Source: an uncultured Ruminococcus sp. (lineage in GTDB: Bacteria > Bacillota > Clostridia > Oscillospirales > Ruminococcaceae). Taken from it: 42,055 bases of DNA. Both the position numbers and the translations under genes were made by a program. Under the pieces are notes generated by a model. That model was not told the origin of the DNA. It was given only the letters and a program-made list of their open reading frames with translations, and did no database searches. Positions 13,523-21,300 of this stretch are shown here, in pieces (position 1 is the stretch's first letter; the number at the start of each line of letters is the position of its first letter). Where the stretch lies: NCBI GenBank assembly GCA_945877315.1, contig CAMCRP010000029.1, positions 1 to 42,055 on the forward strand, read 5' to 3'.

Positions 13523-14731
13523 ATGTTAAAAGGAAAAACAGCGGTGCTTGCGGTCAGCGGAAGTATTGCCGCATATAAAATAGCAAATCTTGCAAGAATG
13601 TTAAAGAAGCTAAACTGCAATGTTCAGGTGCTTATGACGGAAAATGCCACAAATTTCATCAATCCCATAACCTTTGAAACGCTTACGGGAAACAAATGCC
13701 TTATAGACACATTTGACAGGAATTTTCAGTACAGCGTTGAACACGTTGCCTTGGCAAAGCAGGCTGATGTTGTAATGATAGCCCCCGCATCTGCCAATGT
13801 TATAGGGAAAATCGCAAACGGCATTGCGGACGATATGCTGACCACCACGGTTATGGCGTGTCCCTGCAAGAAAATCGTTTCTCCCGCTATGAATCACAAT
13901 ATGTATCACAATCCCATTGTGCAGGACAATATTGAAAAGCTTCGCCGTTTCGGATATGAAATAATCACTCCCGAACACGGAATGCTTGCAAACGGCGACA
14001 GCGGCGACGGAAGAATGCCCGACGAGGAAACTCTGCTGGCGGCTATCCTCCGCGAGATTGCCTGTCCCAAAGACCTTGCGGGGAAAAAGGTGCTTGTTAC
14101 CGCAGGTGCGACCCGTGAAGCAATCGACCCCGTGCGATTCATCACAAACCATTCCTCGGGAAAGATGGGCTGTGCAGTTGCAGAGGCTGCTATGCTGAGA
14201 GGTGCGGAAGTAACCCTAGTTGCGGCACATATGGACGTAAAACCGCCCCTTTTCGTGAATGTGGTAAATGTCACATCTGCCGAGGATATGTTCAATGCGG
14301 TAACCGAACGTGCTCCCGAACAGGACTTTATCATCAAGGCAGCCGCCGTTGCGGACTACACACCCGCAGTTACCGCCGAGGGGAAGATAAAGAAATCAGA
14401 CGATGATATGAAAATTGAATTGAAACGCACCAAGGACATTCTGAAATATCTGGGCAAACACAAAGCGTCGGGGCAGCTTATCTGCGGATTTTCCATGGAA
14501 ACGGACAATGTTCTGGAAAATTCCCGCAAAAAGCTGGCATCGAAAAACTGCGATATGATATGCGCAAACAGTCTGAGAACAGCAGGCGCAGGCTTCGGCA
14601 CAGACACCAACATCATCACCCTTATCACCAAGGACGGCGAACGTCAGCTTGATGTTATGCCAAAGCTGCAAGCGGCACAAATAATTCTGGACGAGCTTAA
14701 AAACATCTCGGAAAAGGAGAATTGCAAATGA
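13523..14731 (+). CDS. coaBC: Bifunctional phosphopantothenoylcysteine decarboxylase/synthetase
   Basis: This 402-residue fused enzyme performs two steps of CoA synthesis: CTP-dependent joining of 4'-phosphopantothenate and cysteine (CoaB, residues from about 186) and FMN-dependent decarboxylation of the product (CoaC, residues 1-180). CoaC marks are SGSIAAYK, the catalytic His in SVEHVALAK (His74), APASANVIGKIANGIADD and the PAMNHNMY substrate motif. The substrate-clamp loop reads LANGDSGDGRMP, where most family members have Cys in LACG; here it is Asn157, an oddity. CoaB marks are VTAGATREAIDPVRFITNHS and KAAAVADY. The ATG at 13523 has AAGGAGTGG upstream; a GTG at 13514 lies inside that site and was rejected. 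It overlaps yfcE by four bases. Confidence 0.93.
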   Translation: MLKGKTAVLAVSGSIAAYKIANLARMLKKLNCNVQVLMTENATNFINPITFETLTGNKCLIDTFDRNFQYSVEHVALAKQADVVMIAPASANVIGKIANGIADDMLTTTVMACPCKKIVSPAMNHNMYHNPIVQDNIEKLRRFGYEIITPEHGMLANGDSGDGRMPDEETLLAAILREIACPKDLAGKKVLVTAGATREAIDPVRFITNHSSGKMGCAVAEAAMLRGAEVTLVAAHMDVKPPLFVNVVNVTSAEDMFNAVTERAPEQDFIIKAAAVADYTPAVTAEGKIKKSDDDMKIELKRTKDILKYLGKHKASGQLICGFSMETDNVLENSRKKLASKNCDMICANSLRTAGAGFGTDTNIITLITKDGERQLDVMPKLQAAQIILDELKNISEKENCK

Positions 14732-15261
14732 AGCTGATGATAGCATCTGACATTCACGGGCATTCGGAGTGCTGCAAAAAAATGTTTGAACGGTTCGAGG
14801 AGGAAAAAGCGGAAAAGCTCATTCTTCTGGGAGATCTGCTTTATCACGGTCCCAGAAACGGCGTTTTTTCGGGATATGATCCAAAGATCACTATTGAACT
14901 TCTCAACAAAAATGCGGAAAACATCATAACCGTCAGGGGCAACTGCGACTGCGATGTTGACCAAATGGTGCTGGATTTCCCCATTCTTTCGGACAGCGCA
15001 ATGATTTTCGCAGATGGCTTCACAATGCTTGCTGCTCACGGTCACAAGTCCGAATTCAAGCCGTCCAAGGGCGGTGTTCTGCTGAACGGACACACTCACC
15101 TGTTTGCGGCGGAAAAGAGGGAAGGCTATTTTTACATCAATCCGGGTTCGGTTTCCATTCCAAAAGGCGGAAATCAGCAAACCTATATGACTTTTTCCCA
15201 TGGAATCTTTACACTGAAAGAGCTTTCGGGCACGGTTTTATGGGATTTTTCTGTTAGATAA
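14728..15261 (+). CDS. yfcE: YfcE-type metallophosphodiesterase
   Basis: This 177-residue protein is a calcineurin-like phosphoesterase of the YfcE/MJ0936 group. The metal ligands are all present: SDIHGH (8-13), LLGDLLYHG (near 36-44), RGNCDCD (near 72-78), AAHGH (near 110) and NGHTH (near 130). Such enzymes hydrolyse phosphodiesters in vitro with manganese; the cellular substrate is not known. The ATG at 14728 overlaps the coaBC stop as ATGA, with AAAAGGAG upstream, so the two are translationally coupled. A TTG two codons earlier is in frame but less likely. No clear terminator follows; the tRNA promoter begins 43 bases after the stop. Confidence 0.88.
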   Translation: MKLMIASDIHGHSECCKKMFERFEEEKAEKLILLGDLLYHGPRNGVFSGYDPKITIELLNKNAENIITVRGNCDCDVDQMVLDFPILSDSAMIFADGFTMLAAHGHKSEFKPSKGGVLLNGHTHLFAAEKREGYFYINPGSVSIPKGGNQQTYMTFSHGIFTLKELSGTVLWDFSVR

Positions 15262-15303
15262 GAAAGAAATTCAAAAAAATCCGAAAAAATTTCCGAAAAC
15301 CCC

Positions 15304-15332
15304 TTGACAAATCGGTTTATTTGTAGTATAAT
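15304..15332 (+). promoter_or_regulatory. Consensus promoter of tRNA-Leu(CAG)
   Basis: TTGACA (15304-15309) and TATAAT (15327-15332) are exactly 17 bases apart, a perfect consensus as expected for a stable RNA gene. Confidence 0.9.
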
Positions 15333-15335
15333 AGT

Positions 15336-15370
15336 TTTTGTTGATTGACGGTAACACGAAATCAACAAAA
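15336..15370 (+). other. Inverted repeat in the pre-tRNA leader
   Basis: A perfect 11-bp inverted repeat (TTTTGTTGATT at 15336-15346, AATCAACAAAA at 15360-15370) fills the leader between the promoter and the tRNA, ending one base before the tRNA's first base. Confidence 0.7.
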
Positions 15371-15371
15371 T

Positions 15372-15458
15372 GCGGATATGGCGGAATCGGCAGACGCGCT
15401 AGCTTCAGGTGCTAGTCGGGGCAACTCGGTACAGGTTCAAGTCCTGCTATCCGCACCA
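15372..15458 (+). tRNA. tRNA-Leu (anticodon CAG)
   Basis: The acceptor stem is GCGGATA with TATCCGC, the anticodon stem CTAGC/GCTAG closes the loop TTCAGGT, giving anticodon CAG for CUG codons. It has the long variable arm of class II tRNAs (TCGGGGCAACTCGGT), the GGTTCAAGTCC T-arm and an encoded CCA (15456-15458). It is transcribed alone between a perfect promoter and a terminator. Confidence 0.97.
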
Positions 15459-15461
15459 TTT

Positions 15462-15492
15462 AAGAGGATTACGTTTTGTAATCCTCTTTTTT
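15462..15492 (+). terminator. Terminator of tRNA-Leu(CAG)
   Basis: An 11-bp perfect stem (AAGAGGATTAC with GTAATCCTCTT) closes a five-base loop and runs into TTTT. It starts three bases after the tRNA CCA. Confidence 0.92.
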
Positions 15493-15523
15493 GTATCATA
15501 AAGATATATCAGGGGCGAACAAA

Positions 15524-15898
15524 ATGAAATTTTCAGAATTTATGCAGCTGCTCTCAGAATCTCAGGAGTTTCTTTTTCCCGAGCAATACCCTGTGGCAAA
15601 ATACACCGAGAAATATGGGTTCACCAAGGAAGAGATCGAGCGTGTATCAACTATCATCTACATGGTCAAAAACTCCAGATTCCCTGCACTTGTCAAAATA
15701 AGCGGACTGACACAACCCAGATTTGCCGCAGCATACGGTATTCCCCTTGAAATGGTTGAGATCTGGTGCACGGGACGACGCAAACCGCCCGACTATATTG
15801 TCAGGTTCATCGGCTGGATACTTATTTCCGAAATGGGTGCAAAGCCGAAATATTGCAGCTGTGAGGAATGTGAACGGATAGCGCAACTAGAAAAATAA
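15524..15898 (+). CDS. Small HTH-like protein, 124 residues
   Basis: This 124-residue soluble protein has no firm family name that I can give. Its central part, LVKISGLTQPRFAAAYGIPL followed by EMVEIWCTGRRKPPDYI, looks like a Cro/cI or HigA-type helix-turn-helix: the first helix, the turn at the Gly, and the recognition helix with a trailing RRKPP. A C-terminal Cys pair (YCSCEEC) may bind metal. The ATG at 15524 follows AGGGGCG; an upstream in-frame ATG lies inside the tRNA terminator region and lacks a ribosome binding site. It sits between two convergent tRNA-Leu genes and ends in a shared terminator. No toxin partner is beside it, so a toxin-antitoxin role is not supported. Confidence 0.7.
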   Translation: MKFSEFMQLLSESQEFLFPEQYPVAKYTEKYGFTKEEIERVSTIIYMVKNSRFPALVKISGLTQPRFAAAYGIPLEMVEIWCTGRRKPPDYIVRFIGWILISEMGAKPKYCSCEECERIAQLEK

Positions 15899-15934
15899 AA
15901 AATCCTTTCGCCAAATCGGTGAAAGGATTTTTTT
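15899..15934. terminator. Bidirectional terminator between HTH gene and tRNA-Leu(TAG)
   Basis: A perfect 10-bp stem (AAATCCTTTC with GAAAGGATTT) has T runs on both strands and ends the HTH gene (+) and the tRNA gene (-). Confidence 0.88.
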
Positions 15935-16017
15935 GGTGCGGGTGACAGGACTTGAACCTGCACGGGGGTGCCACCAGAACCTAAATCTGGCGCGTCTGCC
16001 AATTCCGCCACACCCGC
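15934..16017 (-). tRNA. tRNA-Leu (anticodon TAG)
   Basis: On the minus strand the acceptor stem is GCGGGTG with CACCCGC, the anticodon stem CCAGA/TCTGG closes TTTAGGT, giving anticodon TAG (UAG in RNA) for CUA/CUN codons. A long variable arm (TGGCACCCCCGTG) and an encoded CCA (complement of 15934-15936) are present. It shares much of its D-arm with the CAG isoacceptor 480 bases away. Confidence 0.97.
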
Positions 16018-16030
16018 ATATAACATTAAA

Positions 16031-16059
16031 ATTATACCACAACTTTTACATATTGTCAA
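16031..16059 (-). promoter_or_regulatory. Consensus promoter of tRNA-Leu(TAG)
   Basis: Minus-strand TTGACA (16054-16059) and TATAAT (16031-16036) are 17 bases apart, a perfect consensus. Confidence 0.9.
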
Positions 16060-16070
16060 GTAAAATTTTT

Positions 16071-16100
16071 GCGGAGATAGATTTTTTCTTCTATCTCCGC
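16071..16100. other. Perfect 10-bp hairpin of unknown role
   Basis: GCGGAGATAG and CTATCTCCGC flank a ten-base T-rich loop just upstream of the tRNA promoter. It could end transcription from the right or insulate the tRNA gene. I see no gene in 16018-16289 apart from this hairpin, the tRNA promoter and the repeat copy below. Confidence 0.5.
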
Positions 16101-16110
16101 ATTTTCATTA

Positions 16111-16175
16111 GAAAACTGCTGATTAATTCAACTATTCTGCTTTTCTTGTTGCATTAGTGACATATATAGGTGGGC
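16111..16175. repeat. Diverged or truncated copy of the MITE-like repeat
   Basis: The stretch from ACTGCTGATTAATTCAAC through TTTTCTTGTTGCATTAGTGA to ATATATAGGTGG aligns well with the left half of the element at 11767-11820, with one small insertion. The right inverted end and the GC-rich hairpin of copy 1 are missing. Confidence 0.55.
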
Positions 16176-16289
16176 ATTCCCAGAACCTGTCCTCAAAGCG
16201 ATAGCATAGCCATTTTTCCCGCTTTTCGCAGAACATTATAGCACAGCTTTCGGGAGAATTCAAGAGATTTCGTCAAAAGTTTAGAGAAA

Positions 16290-17657
16290 TCATTCCGTTA
16301 CCTTAACTATTTCACCGCTATTCTCGGCGGAAAGTGCCAAGCTGTCGTATAACATCTCTCCGAAATTGATATACAGCGTGTCAAGGCAGTCATCGTCCGC
16401 TATGAAAGCAAGCCGAACCGTAACGCTTTCTCCCGCTTCTATGAGTGCACTGTTCTTTTCGTGTTCACCGCTTGTATAGAAGCTAAAATGTACATTGTCC
16501 CCACCTAGCTTCTTATCTCCATAGCTTATAAAAGTAGTGTTATCGGGCTCGGTCAGGTCAATTGCTTTTCCGTCAACCATGCGGAACATTTTGGGATAGA
16601 AGCATATTCCACCCCGCTCATTTCCGTTATTTGTGCAGGTAAGCGTCATTACGATAACACTGCGGTCAACCTTTTCACGGCTTATCACCTCGTCAAGCGT
16701 GTTTACACCGTCGCCACGCTTTACCGTCACACGCTCTGCTGTCAGTTTGCCGTTTTCGTCAAGATATTTTCCAAAATCAACATCGAAATCATCACTTCCG
16801 ATACTGTTGGTGGTTATGCCGTCAAAATTCTTTTGCAGCGAAATATCCTCAATACGAATATCCAAATTCTCATTTAAATAATACTTAAGGCTGTCCCCCG
16901 CCGAAAGAATTTCAACCTTGCTCATATCCACATCATTGGAATATGTCACAACACTGCCTTCGTCAACAAGCTCGTTAATATCCTGCCAAATTCCCGCTGT
17001 TTCTACATCCGACGGAACAAGCTCCAGACCCTCCGCCAGCTTTTTCACCTCGTCCATAGGGACTTCATTCACATATATTTCCGCAGCGTAAGGCGTATTT
17101 TCAAAAAGCACCCAAAGCCTGTCGTAACCGCCTATTCTGTCAACAAATACGGCACTTTTTCCTTCAAGCTCAAAGGTCACAGAACTGCTTGAATAATCCA
17201 CGGCATCGGAAATTCCCTTGCCTTCGTTAAATCTGTAAAGCAGCGGTGTCATAGCCTTTTCGGAGTTTGGGTCGTCATATTTTCCGTCATAGCGCATTAC
17301 AAGTCCTTCGGGGATATAGTTAAGCTTCAGCTGACGGAAACCCTCAAATTTTTCTGAAACGGCTTCACTTGTCAACGGCTCGATAATAACCTTCTGCTGA
17401 TACGCTGCCGACTTTTCCGCACGAAGCTGCATTATCCTATTTGCGGCAAAAGCAGTCACAGGAATACAAGCTGCCGCAGCAACAGCCAGCGCCGCACTCA
17501 GCTTAATGCTTCTGCGCTTTGGTCTGACCGATGAAAGCATATTTTCACGGCGTTTGATATATTCATCGGAAAATTCGGGCTGAGCCGCATCTTCGGAAAA
17601 TGCGTACTCTACTATATTATTCCATTCCTTTTCGCTGAATAATTTTTCTGTTTTCAT
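16290..17657 (-). CDS. Membrane-anchored anti-sigma factor
   Basis: This 455-residue protein has a 50-residue cytosolic N-terminus (KLFSEKEWNNIVEYAFSEDA onward), one transmembrane segment at about 51-72 (KLSAALAVAAAACIPVTAFA) and a large extracellular part. That layout, and its place four bases after an ECF sigma gene, marks it as the cognate anti-sigma factor. The first extracellular region, with LNYIPEGLVMRYDG and EIYVNEVPMDEVKKL, resembles DUF4367-type sensor domains; the rest is beta-rich, with MTLTCTNNGNERGG suggesting an Ig-like fold. No carbohydrate-binding module is recognisable. The ATG at 17657 has GGGGAAAGGTG upstream; the frame is open seven codons further into the sigma gene. The signal it senses is unknown. 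Confidence 0.82.
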   Translation of the reverse strand: MKTEKLFSEKEWNNIVEYAFSEDAAQPEFSDEYIKRRENMLSSVRPKRRSIKLSAALAVAAAACIPVTAFAANRIMQLRAEKSAAYQQKVIIEPLTSEAVSEKFEGFRQLKLNYIPEGLVMRYDGKYDDPNSEKAMTPLLYRFNEGKGISDAVDYSSSSVTFELEGKSAVFVDRIGGYDRLWVLFENTPYAAEIYVNEVPMDEVKKLAEGLELVPSDVETAGIWQDINELVDEGSVVTYSNDVDMSKVEILSAGDSLKYYLNENLDIRIEDISLQKNFDGITTNSIGSDDFDVDFGKYLDENGKLTAERVTVKRGDGVNTLDEVISREKVDRSVIVMTLTCTNNGNERGGICFYPKMFRMVDGKAIDLTEPDNTTFISYGDKKLGGDNVHFSFYTSGEHEKNSALIEAGESVTVRLAFIADDDCLDTLYINFGEMLYDSLALSAENSGEIVKVTE

Positions 17658-17661
17658 ATTG

Positions 17662-18165
17662 TCACCTTTCCCCTTCAAACTTTAATTGCACAGACTTTTT
17701 TGCCCGTTCAAAACGCTTTCTGACTGTGCCCTCGTTCATTGACATAATGCCCGCTATCTCTTTGTAGGACAGTTCGTCACAACCTCTGAGAACAATTATC
17801 CTTGCGTCCTCCTCGTCCATATCCGAAAGAATTTTGTCCGCAAGCTCCTTGTTTTCCAAAGCCGTAAACGGGACATCTGAACTGCTGTCTGCGGTATGAT
17901 CCTCACATTCATCAAGGCTGTCTGCACAGCGGGAATTTTTTCGGTAGATGTTGATAGCGGTGCTTCTTATGACCTTGATAATGTATGCCTTTGTCTGCAC
18001 GCTATCGGGCTTTCCCAGCTTGTCAAGACTGGATATTAGCCTGCCGAATGCGTCGGATACTGCGTCCTCTGCCTGATGATGATTTTTCAGTATCGCCATT
18101 GCAATATGATACATAGGCTTTTCATACAGGCGATATAATTCTTCAAGCTTTCTGTATGAATGCAA
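17662..18165 (-). CDS. ECF-type RNA polymerase sigma factor
   Basis: This 167-residue protein has sigma region 2 at about 5-70 (YRLYEKPMYHIAMAILKNHH, then AEDAVSDAFGRLI, then KAYIIKVIRSTAINIYRK) and region 4 at about 112-160 (LSYKEIAGIMSMNEGTVRKR), with a variable acidic linker and no region 1 or 3, the plan of ECF sigma factors. The start is a TTG at 18165 with AAAGGAATG upstream; no ATG is available before region 2. It is followed directly by its membrane anti-sigma factor. The upstream region carries GTTTGTGACAAAC (18230-18242), a perfect odd-centred palindrome, and TTGACA, but no matching -10; autoregulation is possible. It is not close enough to SigI to name it so. Confidence 0.9.
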   Translation of the reverse strand: MHSYRKLEELYRLYEKPMYHIAMAILKNHHQAEDAVSDAFGRLISSLDKLGKPDSVQTKAYIIKVIRSTAINIYRKNSRCADSLDECEDHTADSSSDVPFTALENKELADKILSDMDEEDARIIVLRGCDELSYKEIAGIMSMNEGTVRKRFERAKKSVQLKFEGER

Positions 18166-18247
18166 TTATTTCATTCCTTTCTTTTCTATTTAAGGTACCT
18201 TTCGTAATATATAACAGCCTTCTGTCAAGGTTTGTGACAAACATTTG

Positions 18248-18283
18248 CAAAAAACTGCGCAAAGCAGGCAGCTTTACGCAGTT
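18248..18283 (-). terminator. Terminator of the GH2 gene
   Basis: On the minus strand a 7-bp stem (AACTGCG/CGCAGTT) continues after one mismatch into AAAGC/GCTTT and is followed by six T. It lies 24 bases after the GH2 stop. Confidence 0.85.
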
Positions 18284-18306
18284 CTTCAATCAATATCAAT
18301 TAAAAA

Positions 18307-21300
18307 TTATTCCGAAAACTGAAACGCCTCAAAATCAAACTTAGAGCCGGGCAGGAACACAAAGCTTACATCATTAACACCGCAAAGCTTGTCAATAGCA
18401 AATGTCCTGCTGACATATTCGGAGGAATTTGCAAATTCAAGCAGCTGTGTCCTCTGACCGCTGCCGTCGTTGGTGCGAAGCTGAATGGTGTTGACCTCGT
18501 TTGGCGTTCTTCCGATAACGGTCACAGAAGCCGCACCGCTGCCAAAATCCATTCCCTTAAATTCGATAACAACGTTGTTTCCGATATTTTCGATTCGGCT
18601 GCCGTTTACCGCAAAATCATCTCCGTAAACGCCGTCATTGTCCGCCGCACTGATAAGTGCAAACGCCTCGTTAGGCTTCTCAAACTCAAATCCGCCGAAA
18701 ATGCAGTAATTCTTAATGCCAAAGGTCACAGTAGAAATACCCTTGAACACCTCCGACAAAGGAGCGTCAATAATGTCAAAGCCGTCCCAGCGGTTGTTGT
18801 GAGGAATTTTCAGCGTGTCAACAAGCCTGCCGCCCTCGCTCGGAATACCGTTCCAGACCTCAATTTCAACATCGGCATTCGTACTGTTTCCGACGCCTAT
18901 TTTCATCTTAGACGAACCTGCTCTGCCGAAATCCACGTCTGTATATGTAACATATGCAGGCCCCGAAAATCCACCGAGTGCACCGTTTTCGATGACCTTC
19001 AGCGCAATATCCGAACGGTTGTAGAAGCAAGCGCAAACAAAGCTGTACGGACTTCTGACCGCAGCACCCATTCCGCTGACAGTAAAGCAAACGTCCGAGC
19101 AAACCTCGGGATATTCGCCGCCGTTGTTGCAGAAAAATCTCAGTCTGAATTCGCCGTCACCCTTAGCTGTGACCTTGACCTTGCCTTCCGACATTTCACA
19201 TACAGCAACGTTGGTTTCCAGCCCGTTTTCCGCAACAGCCTTGCAGTAAATTTCATTAGCGTCCGCATTTTCGGGATATACCTTGTAACCGACCTCTGCA
19301 ACGGTGTTTTCAGCATCAAGCCGACCGCTGCCCGAAATAAAGAACGCTTCTATCTTTCTCACGGGAACATCGTTCATCTCGGCGGTTTTCGTTACCTCGG
19401 CAAATACTCTGCCTTCCTCGGCAACGCAGCCAACATCTTCCGAAGTCAGATGAATTTCGGCAGACTCAAGACCGTTGGAGCTTGCAGTAAGAACCATCTC
19501 ACCCGCCTTGTCTGTTGCCATTATCATGACCGTAAGCTTGCCGCCGAAAAGCTTTCTGCTTGTGGTCTTGTACTGCTCATAATCGGTGGAATCGCCGTTA
19601 TCCATACCCACAATTCGTCCCGCACCGGTCAGACTGACATTTATCCTGTTTCTTGCATTTTCAACGGGATAACCGTTTTTATCGCAAACGGAGATTTCCG
19701 CAAAAATCATATCGCTGCCGTCCGCCGACATAACCGTTTTGTCAACGGAAATATTCACCTTAACGGGGTCGGAGAAGCTGTGCTTTGTTTCCTCGGCAAC
19801 GACATTTCCGTTATGGTCATAGGCAACGGCTTTCAGTTCTCCCTCAGCAAAGGGCAGCTGCCAATGACCTTTAAGCTTGCTGCCGCTTTCACGCTCAAGC
19901 TTCTGTTTTCCGAAAGAATTTCCGTTTAAGAAAAGCTCAACATAAGGTGCATTTGTGTATGCGATAACGTCAATAAGCGTGTCGGAACAATCCCTGTTAA
20001 AATCCCAATAAGGCGCAATGTGGATCATAGACTTTTCTGTCCATTGCGACTGATAGAAATAGTAGATATCCTTTGGAATACCCGCCGTGTCAACAATGCC
20101 GAAGTAACTGTTTTTTGTGCTGTACGGCGTAGGCTCTCCGATGTAGTCAAAGCCCGTCCACACAAACTGACCAAGACAGAATTTTCTGTCCCTGTCCATT
20201 ATCCACGCTTTTTCGGCGGTGCTGCCCCAGCCCACAACGCTGTTTCCCAGAGATGAGCATTGATGATCGTCATGAGTCAGCAGTGAAGCGGACAGCGGGA
20301 AATGATATACTCCCCTGCTGTGCACCTCGGAGGCTGTTTCACTTCCGTAAAGACAGGTTTCGGGATATTTTTCGTGGTGTGCATCGTAAAGTCTTTCGGC
20401 GTAATTATAGCCGGAAATACCCAGCATTTTTCCCACCTTCTGAGCATTTTCCCATTCGATGAAATTGGAACCGATAGTCACTCTTGCATTTTTGCGAGGG
20501 TCAAATTCCTCAACGTAATTCTTGAGCATTTCGGCGATCTCATAGCCTCTCTCAGACGCATGAGTGTCGTAAATTTCGTTTCCGATGCTCCACATTATAA
20601 CGGACGGGTGATTTCTTCCCCGCCTTACCCAGCTTTCAACATCGCAGTGGGCGGTCACGTTGAAAAATCTGGCATTGTCAAACTCGGTCTTTGGCAGCTC
20701 CCACATATCGAAGGATTCGCTGTTCACATAAAGTCCCATTTCATCGCAAAGCTCCATAAGCTCCTCTGAGGGCATATTGTGAGATGTGCGGACAGCATTT
20801 GCACCCATTTCCTTCATAATACGAAGCTGACGTCTGAGCGCAGTCCTGTTCATAGCCGAACCCAGCGCACCTAAATCATGATGCAGACAAACGCCTTTGA
20901 GCTTTTCATATTTCCCGTTGCAGAAAAATCCATAGTTAGGGTCAAAGGTAAGTGTTCTGAAACCGAAGCTGTTAATAACAAGGTCTGTGCGTTCTCCCGA
21001 ATGTCCGAAAACCTCCGTTTTCAGCTTGTATACATTCGGCTCGTCCGCACTCCAAAGCAGCGGAGAATCCACCGTAAACACCTTTTCCTCATTTGGCGAA
21101 CCGTTATATGTATGAAACTGAACAACGTGTCCCTCAGGGTCAATGACCGAATGACTTACCGCCGAAACCATATGCACATCGCAGTTAAATTCACAGGTTA
21201 CAGCAACACGTCCGTCCATATCCGCAGAAATGTACACACCATCAGGGGCAATTCCCACCTCGGGACGCTTCACAAGCCACACATTTCTGTAAATTCCCGC

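Noticed and set aside
18799-19929. 376-codon plus-strand frame opposite the GH2 gene
   Set aside because: Antisense frame in a GC-biased gene; composition is odd (Cys, His, Arg and Asn rich) and no motif is visible.
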